NCBI GenBank assembly: GCA_021785395.1
Contig: JAJYFO010000008.1
Span: 1-34,522 of the forward strand
From: a bacterium
GTDB taxonomy: Bacteria > Cyanobacteriota > Vampirovibrionia > Obscuribacterales > JAKAZS01
Reading direction: 5' to 3'
Length of the DNA: 34,522 bases
Shown here: in pieces, positions 11,123 to 19,962 of the stretch
How the letters are laid out: each line of letters begins with the position of its first letter
Numbering within the stretch: the first letter of the stretch is position 1
Made by a program: the position numbers and the translations under genes
The notes under the pieces: generated by a model
The model's database searches: none
Told to the model about the DNA's origin: nothing
The model's input: only the letters and a program-made list of their open reading frames with translations

Positions 11123-12190
11123 ATGCGGACTTATATTAGCTTCCTTTTATTAAGTATTTTTACTTTATTCTCTTTAGGCTCAGAAGTTTCAACGGTGGCT
11201 TTGGCTAAAAAGAATAAAGCCTCGACCACGGTTGAGCCTTCCGAAAAAAACTTTAAAATTGGTTTAAAAGCCTATAACGATAAAAGTTACGATGAGGCAA
11301 TAGACGCCTTTTTACAATCTATTTATTTCGCGCGCAACAATTACCAGCCAAAGGCTTATTATTATTTAGGAATGTGTTATGTCGCCCAAAACAATGACAT
11401 TAAAGCCATCGACGCTTTCAAAAAATGCAGCGAACAAACACTAGAACCAATACCGGACGCTAAAATTGAACTTGGCAAAATTTATACCAAGCAAAAACGC
11501 TTGAATGAAGCTATGACTGTAGCCAACGAAGCCCTTTGTGAATCAGGCGCCAACGGGTACAGAGCCCAGAATTTATTAGGCGTCATCATGGAGTGCATGG
11601 GTGATTTAGACTCAGCCAAATGGCATTTTGAACAGGCGCTGGGAACCAGACCCTGGACTTATACTTCGGCCTGGGAAAACTTGATCGAAAACGCCATAAA
11701 GCGCAAACAATATGGCGAGGCCGTCAGTAATATAAATGCCCTGCTAACCAATGAAAAACCCTTAAAAAACGTCGACTTTGAAAGGGTTCACTTGGACCTG
11801 GGGTTGTGTTACTTTGCCAAAGGCAATTTACAAGGTGCTATAGACGCCTGGCACCGCGTCCTAGACTATAATGCCAATAATAAAGACGCCCATATACAAC
11901 TGGCCGTTCTTTACGATAGCGAGAAACACTATTCATCAGCAATTAAAGAATACGAAAGCTTTATATCCTGTGCGCCTAACGACCCTAAAGTGCCCAAAAT
12001 CAAAGATAGGATCAGCGAGTTAAACCTGAAAATCAACGGTGAAAAAGCCTTAAAACCAGTTCAGGCGTCACCTTACATGCTAGCTCCAAATACCAATAGT
12101 AACAATGCCCCAAACGCCAATCAAGGGAATTTACCAAGACAACCTGTGCCAACCAATACCGCTCCTATCGAAAGAGATTCTGGTTTTTAG
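11123..12190 (+). CDS. exported tetratricopeptide-repeat protein
   Basis: Signal-like N terminus; repeated TPR pattern (e.g. AYYYLGMCYVAQNNDIKAIDAFKKC, VHLDLGLCYFAKGNLQGAIDAWHRVL). Confidence 0.9.
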   Translation: MRTYISFLLLSIFTLFSLGSEVSTVALAKKNKASTTVEPSEKNFKIGLKAYNDKSYDEAIDAFLQSIYFARNNYQPKAYYYLGMCYVAQNNDIKAIDAFKKCSEQTLEPIPDAKIELGKIYTKQKRLNEAMTVANEALCESGANGYRAQNLLGVIMECMGDLDSAKWHFEQALGTRPWTYTSAWENLIENAIKRKQYGEAVSNINALLTNEKPLKNVDFERVHLDLGLCYFAKGNLQGAIDAWHRVLDYNANNKDAHIQLAVLYDSEKHYSSAIKEYESFISCAPNDPKVPKIKDRISELNLKINGEKALKPVQASPYMLAPNTNSNNAPNANQGNLPRQPVPTNTAPIERDSGF

Positions 12191-13881
12191 ATAACGGTAA
12201 TCAATACTTGCAAATACGGCTTAAAGAAGTATTGACTTTTAATAGAGCGAATAATATCCTGCCTTAACAATTCAGTTTCATGATTTAAATCCATATCATT
12301 AATGTCATTAATGCTCTTAAATTTTTCATTAACGATAGTTTCTATATTATTTATAGTATCATGCCATTTAGGATTAAACCTTATTCCACTGGCGTGTTCT
12401 TGGACGCTAATCGAGTGTATTGTCTTATTTTTGTCAACAACCAGGCTAACCGATACAACGCCTTCATAACAAAGATTTCGCCTCTCTTTAACCGATGATG
12501 TTGAAATTTTTTCACCCTGTTTAGTACTAAAATAAATCAGCGAGCTTTCAACTTGAAGTGTTTTTTCAGCTACAAACCCAAGGTTACAGTCGTATACGCA
12601 ACCATTATTTAAAGCCGCAATTACAGTTGTATTTGGCAAATTTGCCTTGGCCAGATTAATGTGCTGATAGATATGACGGTACTCTCCAATTATAGGAATA
12701 AAGGCATTGGGGTTTATTAAATTTAAAATAAACTTCAAATCTTCTTGGCTAGCGTATTCACTGGTAAAAACGTTATAATCGGGTTCTTGATAAAGATTAA
12801 CACCAAGGCTTAAGAGTTTATCGGCAATTTTGGCCATAATACGTTTTTGACCTAGCGTAATTTCACTGTTAAATATAACGATATCGTCTTTTTGGGGGGA
12901 AAGATTAATTAGAGAATCATTTGCATAGTCATTTAAGGCGCTATAAGCATTGCCTTGGTCTGAACTAATAACTATTAATTTCTGTGTGCTTGGATTGCTT
13001 TGTAGTTCGCTTAACGATTCAAACTGGATTTTGGGGTAGAGTTTGTTATAGCAATTAAAATAACTAACTAAAAAATCGCTAAAGACAAATAATTTCAAGC
13101 TGAATTTATTAATCAAATTATTAATTAAATGAATTCGCGAAATATTTAACTGATTAGTTACGATAATAATTCTATTATGGTCATGGTTTTGAGCCAGAAT
13201 ATTATTATAGTGATTAAACAAATTAAGCTCATCATGACTGTATCCTACATTCTCAATTCCAGCTGAAGAAGACATTAATACTACGTTTTTCTGGGCGTTT
13301 TTAAGTTTAGATAAATTTGAAAAATTAATTTTTTGGGGAATATTTGGACTTTGGCTAATTTTAAAAATTGAAGTATAAAGAATTATATTTAATTCATTTT
13401 CAATTTTTATCATAAACTCGTCGGGGTAAAATAATGATAGCCAATTAATTTTAAAAGGATCAAGATAATATTCATCTTCGATAATCTCGGTATTAAAATT
13501 ACTAATCAGTATTTCATCGTTGAAGTTTTTATAATTATACTCGTATAAAAAATTTATTATAAATTTAGGAGCCACAATTTTGGGGATTTTTATATGTTGC
13601 AACAAATAAAAAATACTGCCTATATTACTTTCCTGGCAATTTGATAAAACCATGCCACATATAGCAGTTTGGTTATTTTCGAGAAAACTTGTATTAGGAA
13701 ACAACAAGTCGACACCAGGTAAATTTTGCTTAGGATAACATGCGCCAGAATCAATTATTAAAATTTTACCCTTATTAATTAATAAATTTATGACAGCACC
13801 TATTTCTGACTGTCCACCTAAAGGAACGAGGTAAGTTTTATCATAGTCTAATTCTTCAATTGAAGTTATTGGTGGTTTCAT
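12187..13881 (-). CDS. RNase J-like metallo-beta-lactamase/beta-CASP protein, predicted catalytically inactive
   Basis: RNase J-like start (YLVPLGGQSEIGAVINLL...ILIIDSGACYP...LPGVDLLFPN), GEYRHIYQHINLAKANLP, and C-terminal ERRNLCYEGVVSVSLVVDK...IRSIKSQYFFKPYLQVLITVI. The HxHxDH motif is replaced by NCQESN. Confidence 0.85.
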   Translation of the reverse strand: MKPPITSIEELDYDKTYLVPLGGQSEIGAVINLLINKGKILIIDSGACYPKQNLPGVDLLFPNTSFLENNQTAICGMVLSNCQESNIGSIFYLLQHIKIPKIVAPKFIINFLYEYNYKNFNDEILISNFNTEIIEDEYYLDPFKINWLSLFYPDEFMIKIENELNIILYTSIFKISQSPNIPQKINFSNLSKLKNAQKNVVLMSSSAGIENVGYSHDELNLFNHYNNILAQNHDHNRIIIVTNQLNISRIHLINNLINKFSLKLFVFSDFLVSYFNCYNKLYPKIQFESLSELQSNPSTQKLIVISSDQGNAYSALNDYANDSLINLSPQKDDIVIFNSEITLGQKRIMAKIADKLLSLGVNLYQEPDYNVFTSEYASQEDLKFILNLINPNAFIPIIGEYRHIYQHINLAKANLPNTTVIAALNNGCVYDCNLGFVAEKTLQVESSLIYFSTKQGEKISTSSVKERRNLCYEGVVSVSLVVDKNKTIHSISVQEHASGIRFNPKWHDTINNIETIVNEKFKSINDINDMDLNHETELLRQDIIRSIKSQYFFKPYLQVLITVI

Positions 13882-13901
13882 AATGTATAAACAGTGAAGA
13901 A

Positions 13902-14891
13902 TTAGTTTGGGTTATTATTATTAGTATCAACGAGTTCAATACTTGTATTTATTTTACGTTTTAACTCAGGAATAGCCAACTGTGCACTTAATTCGCCTTT
14001 CTTAATCGCATTTTTAACGTCTTTCATATTGGTTGAAACGAGCTTGATACCATTCAAATAAGGATGGATAACAAAATCAGCCGTTCTTAAAGCTCTTTCA
14101 TCGACCCTAGCTAATTGGAGATTAACTAGTCTTTCGCTAACAGACCCCAATTTACGAAATCTATCTGGGTGAAATTTTATAGTATATTCATCTACGTCAC
14201 AAGCTATAACGAAATCAGCCCCCATGTCTCTAACCCTTTCTACAGGTAAATTTTCGACGACACCGCCATCAACAAATAACTTATCTTCAATAAAGACCGG
14301 TTTCCTTAAAACTGGTATGGCCGAACTAGCCTCAATAGCCAGTCCAAGATTGCCATGGTCAATGGGATACGTTTTACCATCGGTTAAATTTAGCGCTACA
14401 GCACAAAATTTAATCGGCAATGTTTCAATATTTTTATTACAGGTAGGTACTTTATCGTTTAAGAATTTAGCAAACCGCTTACCACTATATACACCTTCAT
14501 AAGGATGGTAACCAAATAGCCTAAACAATAAGGTTATAGGTGTAGATAATAGTTTAACCGGTATTGGTGTCGTAAAATAGGCGTGCAGCAATGATTTATT
14601 TTCGATAATTTTCTGGATTTCATCTATAGGCATCCCAGCAGCGTACAACCCTCCAATAATCGCGCCTATACTTGTACCAGAGATGTAGGATATTTTAATA
14701 TTGTTTTTTTCCAACTCTTTAATTACACCAATATGGGCAGCTCCCCGAGTACCACCACCGCCTAAGGCCAGACCAATTTTAATATCCTGGTTAATGTTTT
14801 TATCCATGGCCATGGCACAGCTAAACAGGTCAAAAACAACCAATACAATACAAATAAATATTTTAGATAAACGACACTTCAAGATAGGCAT
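13902..14891 (-). CDS. patatin-like phospholipase family protein
   Basis: IGLALGGGGTRGAAHIGVIKEL oxyanion loop, GTSIGAIIGGLYA (GxSxG), FVDGGVVENLPVE (DGG). Confidence 0.95.
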   Translation of the reverse strand: MPILKCRLSKIFICIVLVVFDLFSCAMAMDKNINQDIKIGLALGGGGTRGAAHIGVIKELEKNNIKISYISGTSIGAIIGGLYAAGMPIDEIQKIIENKSLLHAYFTTPIPVKLLSTPITLLFRLFGYHPYEGVYSGKRFAKFLNDKVPTCNKNIETLPIKFCAVALNLTDGKTYPIDHGNLGLAIEASSAIPVLRKPVFIEDKLFVDGGVVENLPVERVRDMGADFVIACDVDEYTIKFHPDRFRKLGSVSERLVNLQLARVDERALRTADFVIHPYLNGIKLVSTNMKDVKNAIKKGELSAQLAIPELKRKINTSIELVDTNNNNPN

Positions 14892-14904
14892 AAACGATTT
14901 GATA

Positions 14905-16143
14905 CTAACTCCAGCTCCACTGCATTCTTGGTGGTAACTGAAAGCCGAGTCTTAAAATAGCTTCATCGATACTAATTTTTTTGGTAAAGGCTGTAGTAAG
15001 AAGGTTTATAGCTTCATCGTGATTGATTATTCCTTCTTTGTGCAGCGAATACGTTCGCAAAGACGAGTTTAAATCAATTTCACTAATAAGTTGCTGACTT
15101 ATTAGTTTTCGACTAAGGGCTATACCCGAGTCAGAAGGACTAGCATTTACACCGGTCAATTTTTCTTTGCTTAAAACCTTGCAAATCTCGAGCAATTCAA
15201 AAAGCGAATAGGTTTCTTTGTCAAACTGAGGCAACGGATTAAGCTCTGCTAAAGCTTGATAAACGGATATACCTTTGTTTTTAACGGCTTTGAGGGCACA
15301 AGCTGCGTGATAAGCTCGAATCGTCGGACTAGCGACCATGTCCAATAAAGTTAAAGCTGCCTCAACGGTATCTGTATTAAGTATATTAGACTGGATAACC
15401 ACCTGGGGAAAAGACTTATTTTCGGTAATTTCCAGCTCATAACACTCAATTATTTCAGTATCAGAAATCAGTCGGGCCAGGCTTATTAATTCCGGTAATT
15501 TAAGCGATGTACCAGAACTTAGAAATTTAACACCCTGTTCAAACAATATTTGTTCAGGGTATATCTGCCTTGAGTGAGCAGTTTTTAAGCATTTTAGAAC
15601 GAAATCATCGCTTAAACCCAATTCACTTTTTAAATGTAATAGACCAAATAATATATTAACCGTCTGTTTAGTCAAGTATCTATCTAAAATCAAGGCTCGA
15701 CTTAAATGTAAATTATTGGCCATAGATTTTTGATATACGGCTTTTAATTGCTCAAGATTGACCAAATTAGACTGTAATAAAATATTACTAAAATCTGTTT
15801 GCGGTAATTCAAAACCCGTGTTAGACTCAACCTTTGTGGCGAAATCGGGGTTATTCATTACCGATTCTATGGCGTAGTCTAAAGAGCCCCCCTGTGATTT
15901 GACCAGTTTAATAACCTCAATAGCCTGCGTCTTATTAAGTTGACCGGCGTTTACCAGGTTAGCGACTTCACCGATAGGCTGCAGGGTCTCAAAGCTTATA
16001 AAATTAAGCATAATAAGCGACCTTTCTAACGACACAGCTAATTTTTTAGATGTTTTTTGGGCTTCGTCAAGCTGTTCTTTCTTAATGGACCGTGTTGCCA
16101 ACAATAAGTCTGTTAGAGTATTATCAATAACTTTATCAGCCAT
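14905..16143 (-). CDS. alpha-helical repeat protein (possibly MshEN-like repeats), unknown function
   Basis: Full-length ORF with recurring helical units such as LLLATRSIKKEQLDEAQKTSKKL, LVNAGQLNKTQAIEVIKLVKSQGGSLDYAIESV and VVIQSNILNTDTVEAALTLLD. Confidence 0.7.
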   Translation of the reverse strand: MADKVIDNTLTDLLLATRSIKKEQLDEAQKTSKKLAVSLERSLIMLNFISFETLQPIGEVANLVNAGQLNKTQAIEVIKLVKSQGGSLDYAIESVMNNPDFATKVESNTGFELPQTDFSNILLQSNLVNLEQLKAVYQKSMANNLHLSRALILDRYLTKQTVNILFGLLHLKSELGLSDDFVLKCLKTAHSRQIYPEQILFEQGVKFLSSGTSLKLPELISLARLISDTEIIECYELEITENKSFPQVVIQSNILNTDTVEAALTLLDMVASPTIRAYHAACALKAVKNKGISVYQALAELNPLPQFDKETYSLFELLEICKVLSKEKLTGVNASPSDSGIALSRKLISQQLISEIDLNSSLRTYSLHKEGIINHDEAINLLTTAFTKKISIDEAILRLGFQLPPRMQWSWS

Positions 16144-16341
16144 CAGCTGTAACCACCAAATTACACATATACAATATCAGTCAAAAGGTTAAGTTCATTA
16201 TATACCAAGCGGTCGTGATAATTTGTTTTTATCATCAATTTTTAATTTGTTTTACAATTGACAACCAGCCTGGTTTATCAAAACGGATTGACAAATTGAC
16301 ATTGGCAATCATTATTAATAGCTCATATTAATAGCCCTTAT

Positions 16342-16860
16342 TTATTGATTCTGAAAATCTAACGAGGCCGAGTTAATACAATACCTTTGACCTGTCACGG
16401 CTGGTCCATCTGGAAATACGTGTCCCAAATGGGCGCCACATTTTTTACATATCACTTCAGTTCTTTGCATCCCGTAACTGTCATCGGGTAATTCTTCAAT
16501 AGCTTCTTTAGCGTTGGGAGCCGAAAAGCTAGGCCAACCTGTACCAGAATCAAATTTTGTATCCGAAGAAAATAATTCAGCGCCACAGCAAGCACATTTA
16601 TAAATGCCACGGTCATGATTGTCCCAGTATTTTCCAGTAAAGGCCCGTTCGGTTCCTTTTTCCCTGGTTATGTGATATACGTCACTGGGCAGTATTTTTT
16701 TCCAATCTTTGTTTAATTTATTATGGCTATCGGTAAATTTTTGACCAGAACTACCCGGTTGGCAAGAGTTATTATCAGCTAACATAAAATTAAACCCCGA
16801 AAATATTATGAAAATCACCAAGGTTAGAATAAACTTAGACTGTAATATTACGGTTTTCAC
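16342..16860 (-). CDS. msrB: peptide-methionine (R)-S-oxide reductase MsrB, exported
   Basis: [56 protein letters not shown]-terminal hydrophobic signal segment. Confidence 0.97.
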   Translation of the reverse strand: MKTVILQSKFILTLVIFIIFSGFNFMLADNNSCQPGSSGQKFTDSHNKLNKDWKKILPSDVYHITREKGTERAFTGKYWDNHDRGIYKCACCGAELFSSDTKFDSGTGWPSFSAPNAKEAIEELPDDSYGMQRTEVICKKCGAHLGHVFPDGPAVTGQRYCINSASLDFQNQ

Positions 16861-16924
16861 AAAATACCCCTAAGTCAAATTAGAACCCTTTAACTCCATT
16901 ATATCTAAAAGTCAAAAAAGGAAC

Positions 16925-16964
16925 GCAAAAAAGAATCTCTCCTTAGGTTAAAGAAGAGATTCTT
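16925..16964 (-). terminator. Rho-independent terminator
   Basis: Arms AAGAATCTCT (16931-16940)/AGAGATTCTT (16955-16964); on the minus strand the stem runs straight into UUUUUU. Confidence 0.75.
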
Positions 16965-17020
16965 GTGGTGTATTAGGTATGGAGGAAACTAAGCTTTACA
17001 ACCATGCTTAGAACTCGTAC
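16925..17020 (-). ncRNA. candidate small RNA or structured sepF 3' UTR
   Basis: Minus strand: hairpin CTAAGC/GCTTAG (17006-17011 with 16989-16994), single-stranded UUUCCUCCAUACC, then a strong terminator. Confidence 0.35.
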
Positions 17021-17122
17021 TAATATAATACCAGTATTGATATTTTTAAATTGTAAATTAAATTGAACCTTAAAAAACCAATTGCCCAAAATAGCGACTC
17101 TAAAAAAATTAAAATTTTCTAA

Positions 17123-17611
17123 TTATCGTGGAGAAAGCCATGGTTTATTAAATACTGGTTTTTCAAAATTTAACTTATCATTGTAAATAAAATCAAAGTT
17201 AGTTGTCAAATCAGATTTAGAAGCTGGTAATGCTTTTTCAGCCGTAATTTTAATATTACTGGGCGAAAACAGGTAAACCTGGTCACTTAATTTATAAAAA
17301 TCGCCGTCTAAAGCTTTAGAGGCACCGGCGACAAAGTCTACCAGGCGATTAGCGTCAAACTTTTTCATACTTTCCAGACAAATTGTAGTTGCCCCCCTCT
17401 CTCGTAAACACTCCACAATGTCAAGAGCCTCGTCAAATGTCAAAGGATTAAAAATTGATATTTTGGCATTACTGCGCACACCAGTATTATTGTTAAAAGA
17501 TGACTGCCGAGAATGAACACCAGGAAATAAATCAACTTTACTTTTAGGTTTATTATTAGAGGTATCAGATTTGGTTTCGTAATTTACTTGGTTGTTTTCT
17601 TGATCTTGCAT
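17123..17611 (-). CDS. sepF: cell division protein SepF
   Basis: ISIFNPLTFDEALDIVECLRERGATTICLESMKKFDANRLVDFVAGASKALDGDFYKLSDQVYLFSPSNIKI, the full SepF/YlmF core. Confidence 0.93.
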   Translation of the reverse strand: MQDQENNQVNYETKSDTSNNKPKSKVDLFPGVHSRQSSFNNNTGVRSNAKISIFNPLTFDEALDIVECLRERGATTICLESMKKFDANRLVDFVAGASKALDGDFYKLSDQVYLFSPSNIKITAEKALPASKSDLTTNFDFIYNDKLNFEKPVFNKPWLSPR

Positions 17612-17720
17612 TGTTTATCCTTTTTACATAAGTGATATTATAAAAATTATAATTTGAATTACTATATTGAAGTATCATAATTTATATTAATTAACTATTA
17701 TTTTAATCCTTTATTTTAAT

Positions 17721-18434
17721 TTAGCAAGTAGTTTTATGTAAATTACTTGCAATTTCACAAGCCAAAATAAATTCTTCGCTATAGGTAATTTTAAAATTCA
17801 ATATAGAACCACTTGCAAGAAAAACTTTAACGCCATAATTTTCTACCAAAGAGCCATCGTCGGTAAATTCTAAACTGTCATCTACAGCCTTCAAATGACT
17901 ATCGTAAAGAGTTTTAAAGTGAAAGCCCTGGGGTGTTTGAATTAAATAGCAATTAGACCGATCGATATATTCAACCCTATTGCCATCAACTTTTTTTAAC
18001 GTATCAACGACTTTTAAACTAGCTACAGCTGCGGAATAAGCCTTCAAAGAATGATAGACTTCGTCAACGACTTTACGGCTTACAAATGGTCTGGCTGTAT
18101 CATGAATGATGACAAAATCTTTTTGTTGATTTTTGGCAATTTCATCTAAGGCTAATTTCACGGATTCTTGGCGAGTGTTGCCACCATTAACGAGTTTAAC
18201 TTTATGCTGCGCTGAATCTGAGAGATTATCATTTAAATAATTAACGATATCTTGTTTAATTGTTTTAGAAACCGTAATATATATTTCATCAATATATTCC
18301 ATGCCCAAAAAAATCGATAATGACCAGGCAAATAATGGTTTGTCATAAAGCAAACTCAATTGTTTAGGCTTATCAAAATCACTATTTATAAATCTTGAAC
18401 TTTTGCCAGCGCAAGTTAATATCCCAATAACCAT
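17721..18434 (-). CDS. ispD: 2-C-methyl-D-erythritol 4-phosphate cytidylyltransferase
   Basis: ILTCAGKSSRF...KPKQLSLLYDKPLFAWSL, FVIIHDTARPFVS, IQTPQGFHF. Confidence 0.95.
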   Translation of the reverse strand: MVIGILTCAGKSSRFINSDFDKPKQLSLLYDKPLFAWSLSIFLGMEYIDEIYITVSKTIKQDIVNYLNDNLSDSAQHKVKLVNGGNTRQESVKLALDEIAKNQQKDFVIIHDTARPFVSRKVVDEVYHSLKAYSAAVASLKVVDTLKKVDGNRVEYIDRSNCYLIQTPQGFHFKTLYDSHLKAVDDSLEFTDDGSLVENYGVKVFLASGSILNFKITYSEEFILACEIASNLHKTTC

Positions 18435-18443
18435 GGTAAATTA

Positions 18444-19043
18444 TTAAAAATGTTCAGTATGTATGGTATCGCTTGTATTATTTAATTCGCTTAAAATAAA
18501 ATCGGCCTCTTTGTTTAATTCGATATTGTCATTAGTATCATTATTATTAACAGTTTCTTGTTCGACCTGTTTAAACAATTTTCTAATATCGCTGGCCTCT
18601 TTACTTAGCCTAAAATATTCCTGGAATTTTTTGGTTGTCATTATCTTGGGCGAACGACCATCGTCATGCTTAGATATAAAGTCTTTTTCTAAAAGTTCTC
18701 TTATATGGTCGTAAGCACCAGAACCCCTCAGTTTAATAATTTCCGACTGATTAACCGGCTGTTTAATAGCAATAGCTGACAAGGTTCTAATAGCCGCCTG
18801 GGATAATTCAACTGGGTTTAAATCATTAAGCAAATTGGAATAATCTTCTTTAACCTGGATCATATAGCCATTTTCGCTGACAATTTCTAAAGCCGTATCA
18901 CGACTTTCATATTCTTGGATTAAATTTAAAATTGTCTGACGGACAACTGAACTATCCTCATTAATCAAACTAGCAATAGCTTGAGCCTTAACAGGTTTTT
19001 CAGTTAAAAATAATATAGATTCGATCTTAGCTTTTATACTCAT
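18444..19043 (-). CDS. scpB: segregation and condensation protein ScpB
   Basis: KIESILFLTEKPVKAQAIASLI, LSQAAIRTLSAIAIKQPVNQSEIIKLRGSGAYDHIRELLEKDFI winged-helix signature. Confidence 0.95.
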   Translation of the reverse strand: MSIKAKIESILFLTEKPVKAQAIASLINEDSSVVRQTILNLIQEYESRDTALEIVSENGYMIQVKEDYSNLLNDLNPVELSQAAIRTLSAIAIKQPVNQSEIIKLRGSGAYDHIRELLEKDFISKHDDGRSPKIMTTKKFQEYFRLSKEASDIRKLFKQVEQETVNNNDTNDNIELNKEADFILSELNNTSDTIHTEHF

Positions 19044-19047
19044 TTGT

Positions 19048-19962
19048 TTACCCTTGCATTATACTTTTGTTGCAGTGAAGCTTAACTGTAATAGCTTCGT
19101 AAAACTTTTCTTGTTCTAATTCTACCTGGCCGGAATTGGATAAAAACAACAAACCCAAAAAACTATCGACCCAATCAATTGAATTACCAAGCATTTTAGT
19201 CAATTCTAAAAAAGATATATAGGCTTTTTCGATTAAATTCCGGTCAATTAACGCACTTATTTTTTCAATCGTACTTTGGATATCTTCATCGTGAGCCAAC
19301 TCTAAAATATCATCGACGTCATTAAAGTCTGGCTGGTCGGTTAAATCAATAAGAACTTTGGGCTGCCTTACCGCTTTTTTTTGTTCGAGTTTCTCGGCTT
19401 CTTTAAGGGCTAGTATTAATTCTTCTAACGTAACTTTACGCGAGGGTAAATTCTTGGACCGATTTTTTCGAACCAAAGCTTTTTCTAAAACATTACGGTT
19501 TAGCTGTAATTTTTCCTGGTTGATAATGGCTTGGCTATTTTCATCGAATTCGATAAAATCGTCGCTTGTCTGCGTATCCTGGCTCAACTGCTGATATAAC
19601 ATGGCTTGGGCTTTGAGTTTCAGGAGAACACAGGCGTGGAATAAAATCTTTCCGCTGCGCTTTAGGTTTTCGTTATTGCGAGCACTAATAGCGCTCAAAA
19701 ATTTATTTGTCACGTCTATGATATCGATTTCTTTTGGGTCTAATTGTCCTTTTTCAGCCATTTTTACCAAGAATTCGATACCTGAAGAAAATGATTCGGC
19801 CACAATTTTTTCTACCCCAGTAGCATCATCGACAGAATTAGTTGATTCGTGGCTAGCTGTGTTCATGTCGTTTAAGACAGGTTCTTGCGCTGAAGTTACC
19901 ATATCTTGCGGTACGGGTACAGCAGGATATGATGGCTCAAAACCAGAATTAGCGTTAAGCAC
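19048..19962 (-). CDS. scpA: segregation and condensation protein ScpA
   Basis: Lies between smc and scpB; GIEFLVKMAEKGQLDPKEIDIIDVTNKFLSAI, C-terminal FLGLLFLSNSGQVELEQEKFYEAITVKL. Confidence 0.93.
   Translation of the reverse strand: MLNANSGFEPSYPAVPVPQDMVTSAQEPVLNDMNTASHESTNSVDDATGVEKIVAESFSSGIEFLVKMAEKGQLDPKEIDIIDVTNKFLSAISARNNENLKRSGKILFHACVLLKLKAQAMLYQQLSQDTQTSDDFIEFDENSQAIINQEKLQLNRNVLEKALVRKNRSKNLPSRKVTLEELILALKEAEKLEQKKAVRQPKVLIDLTDQPDFNDVDDILELAHDEDIQSTIEKISALIDRNLIEKAYISFLELTKMLGNSIDWVDSFLGLLFLSNSGQVELEQEKFYEAITVKLHCNKSIMQG

Noticed and set aside
14224-14937. Plus-strand ORFs (92 and 78 aa) antisense to the patatin gene
   Set aside because: Shadow ORFs with no motif.
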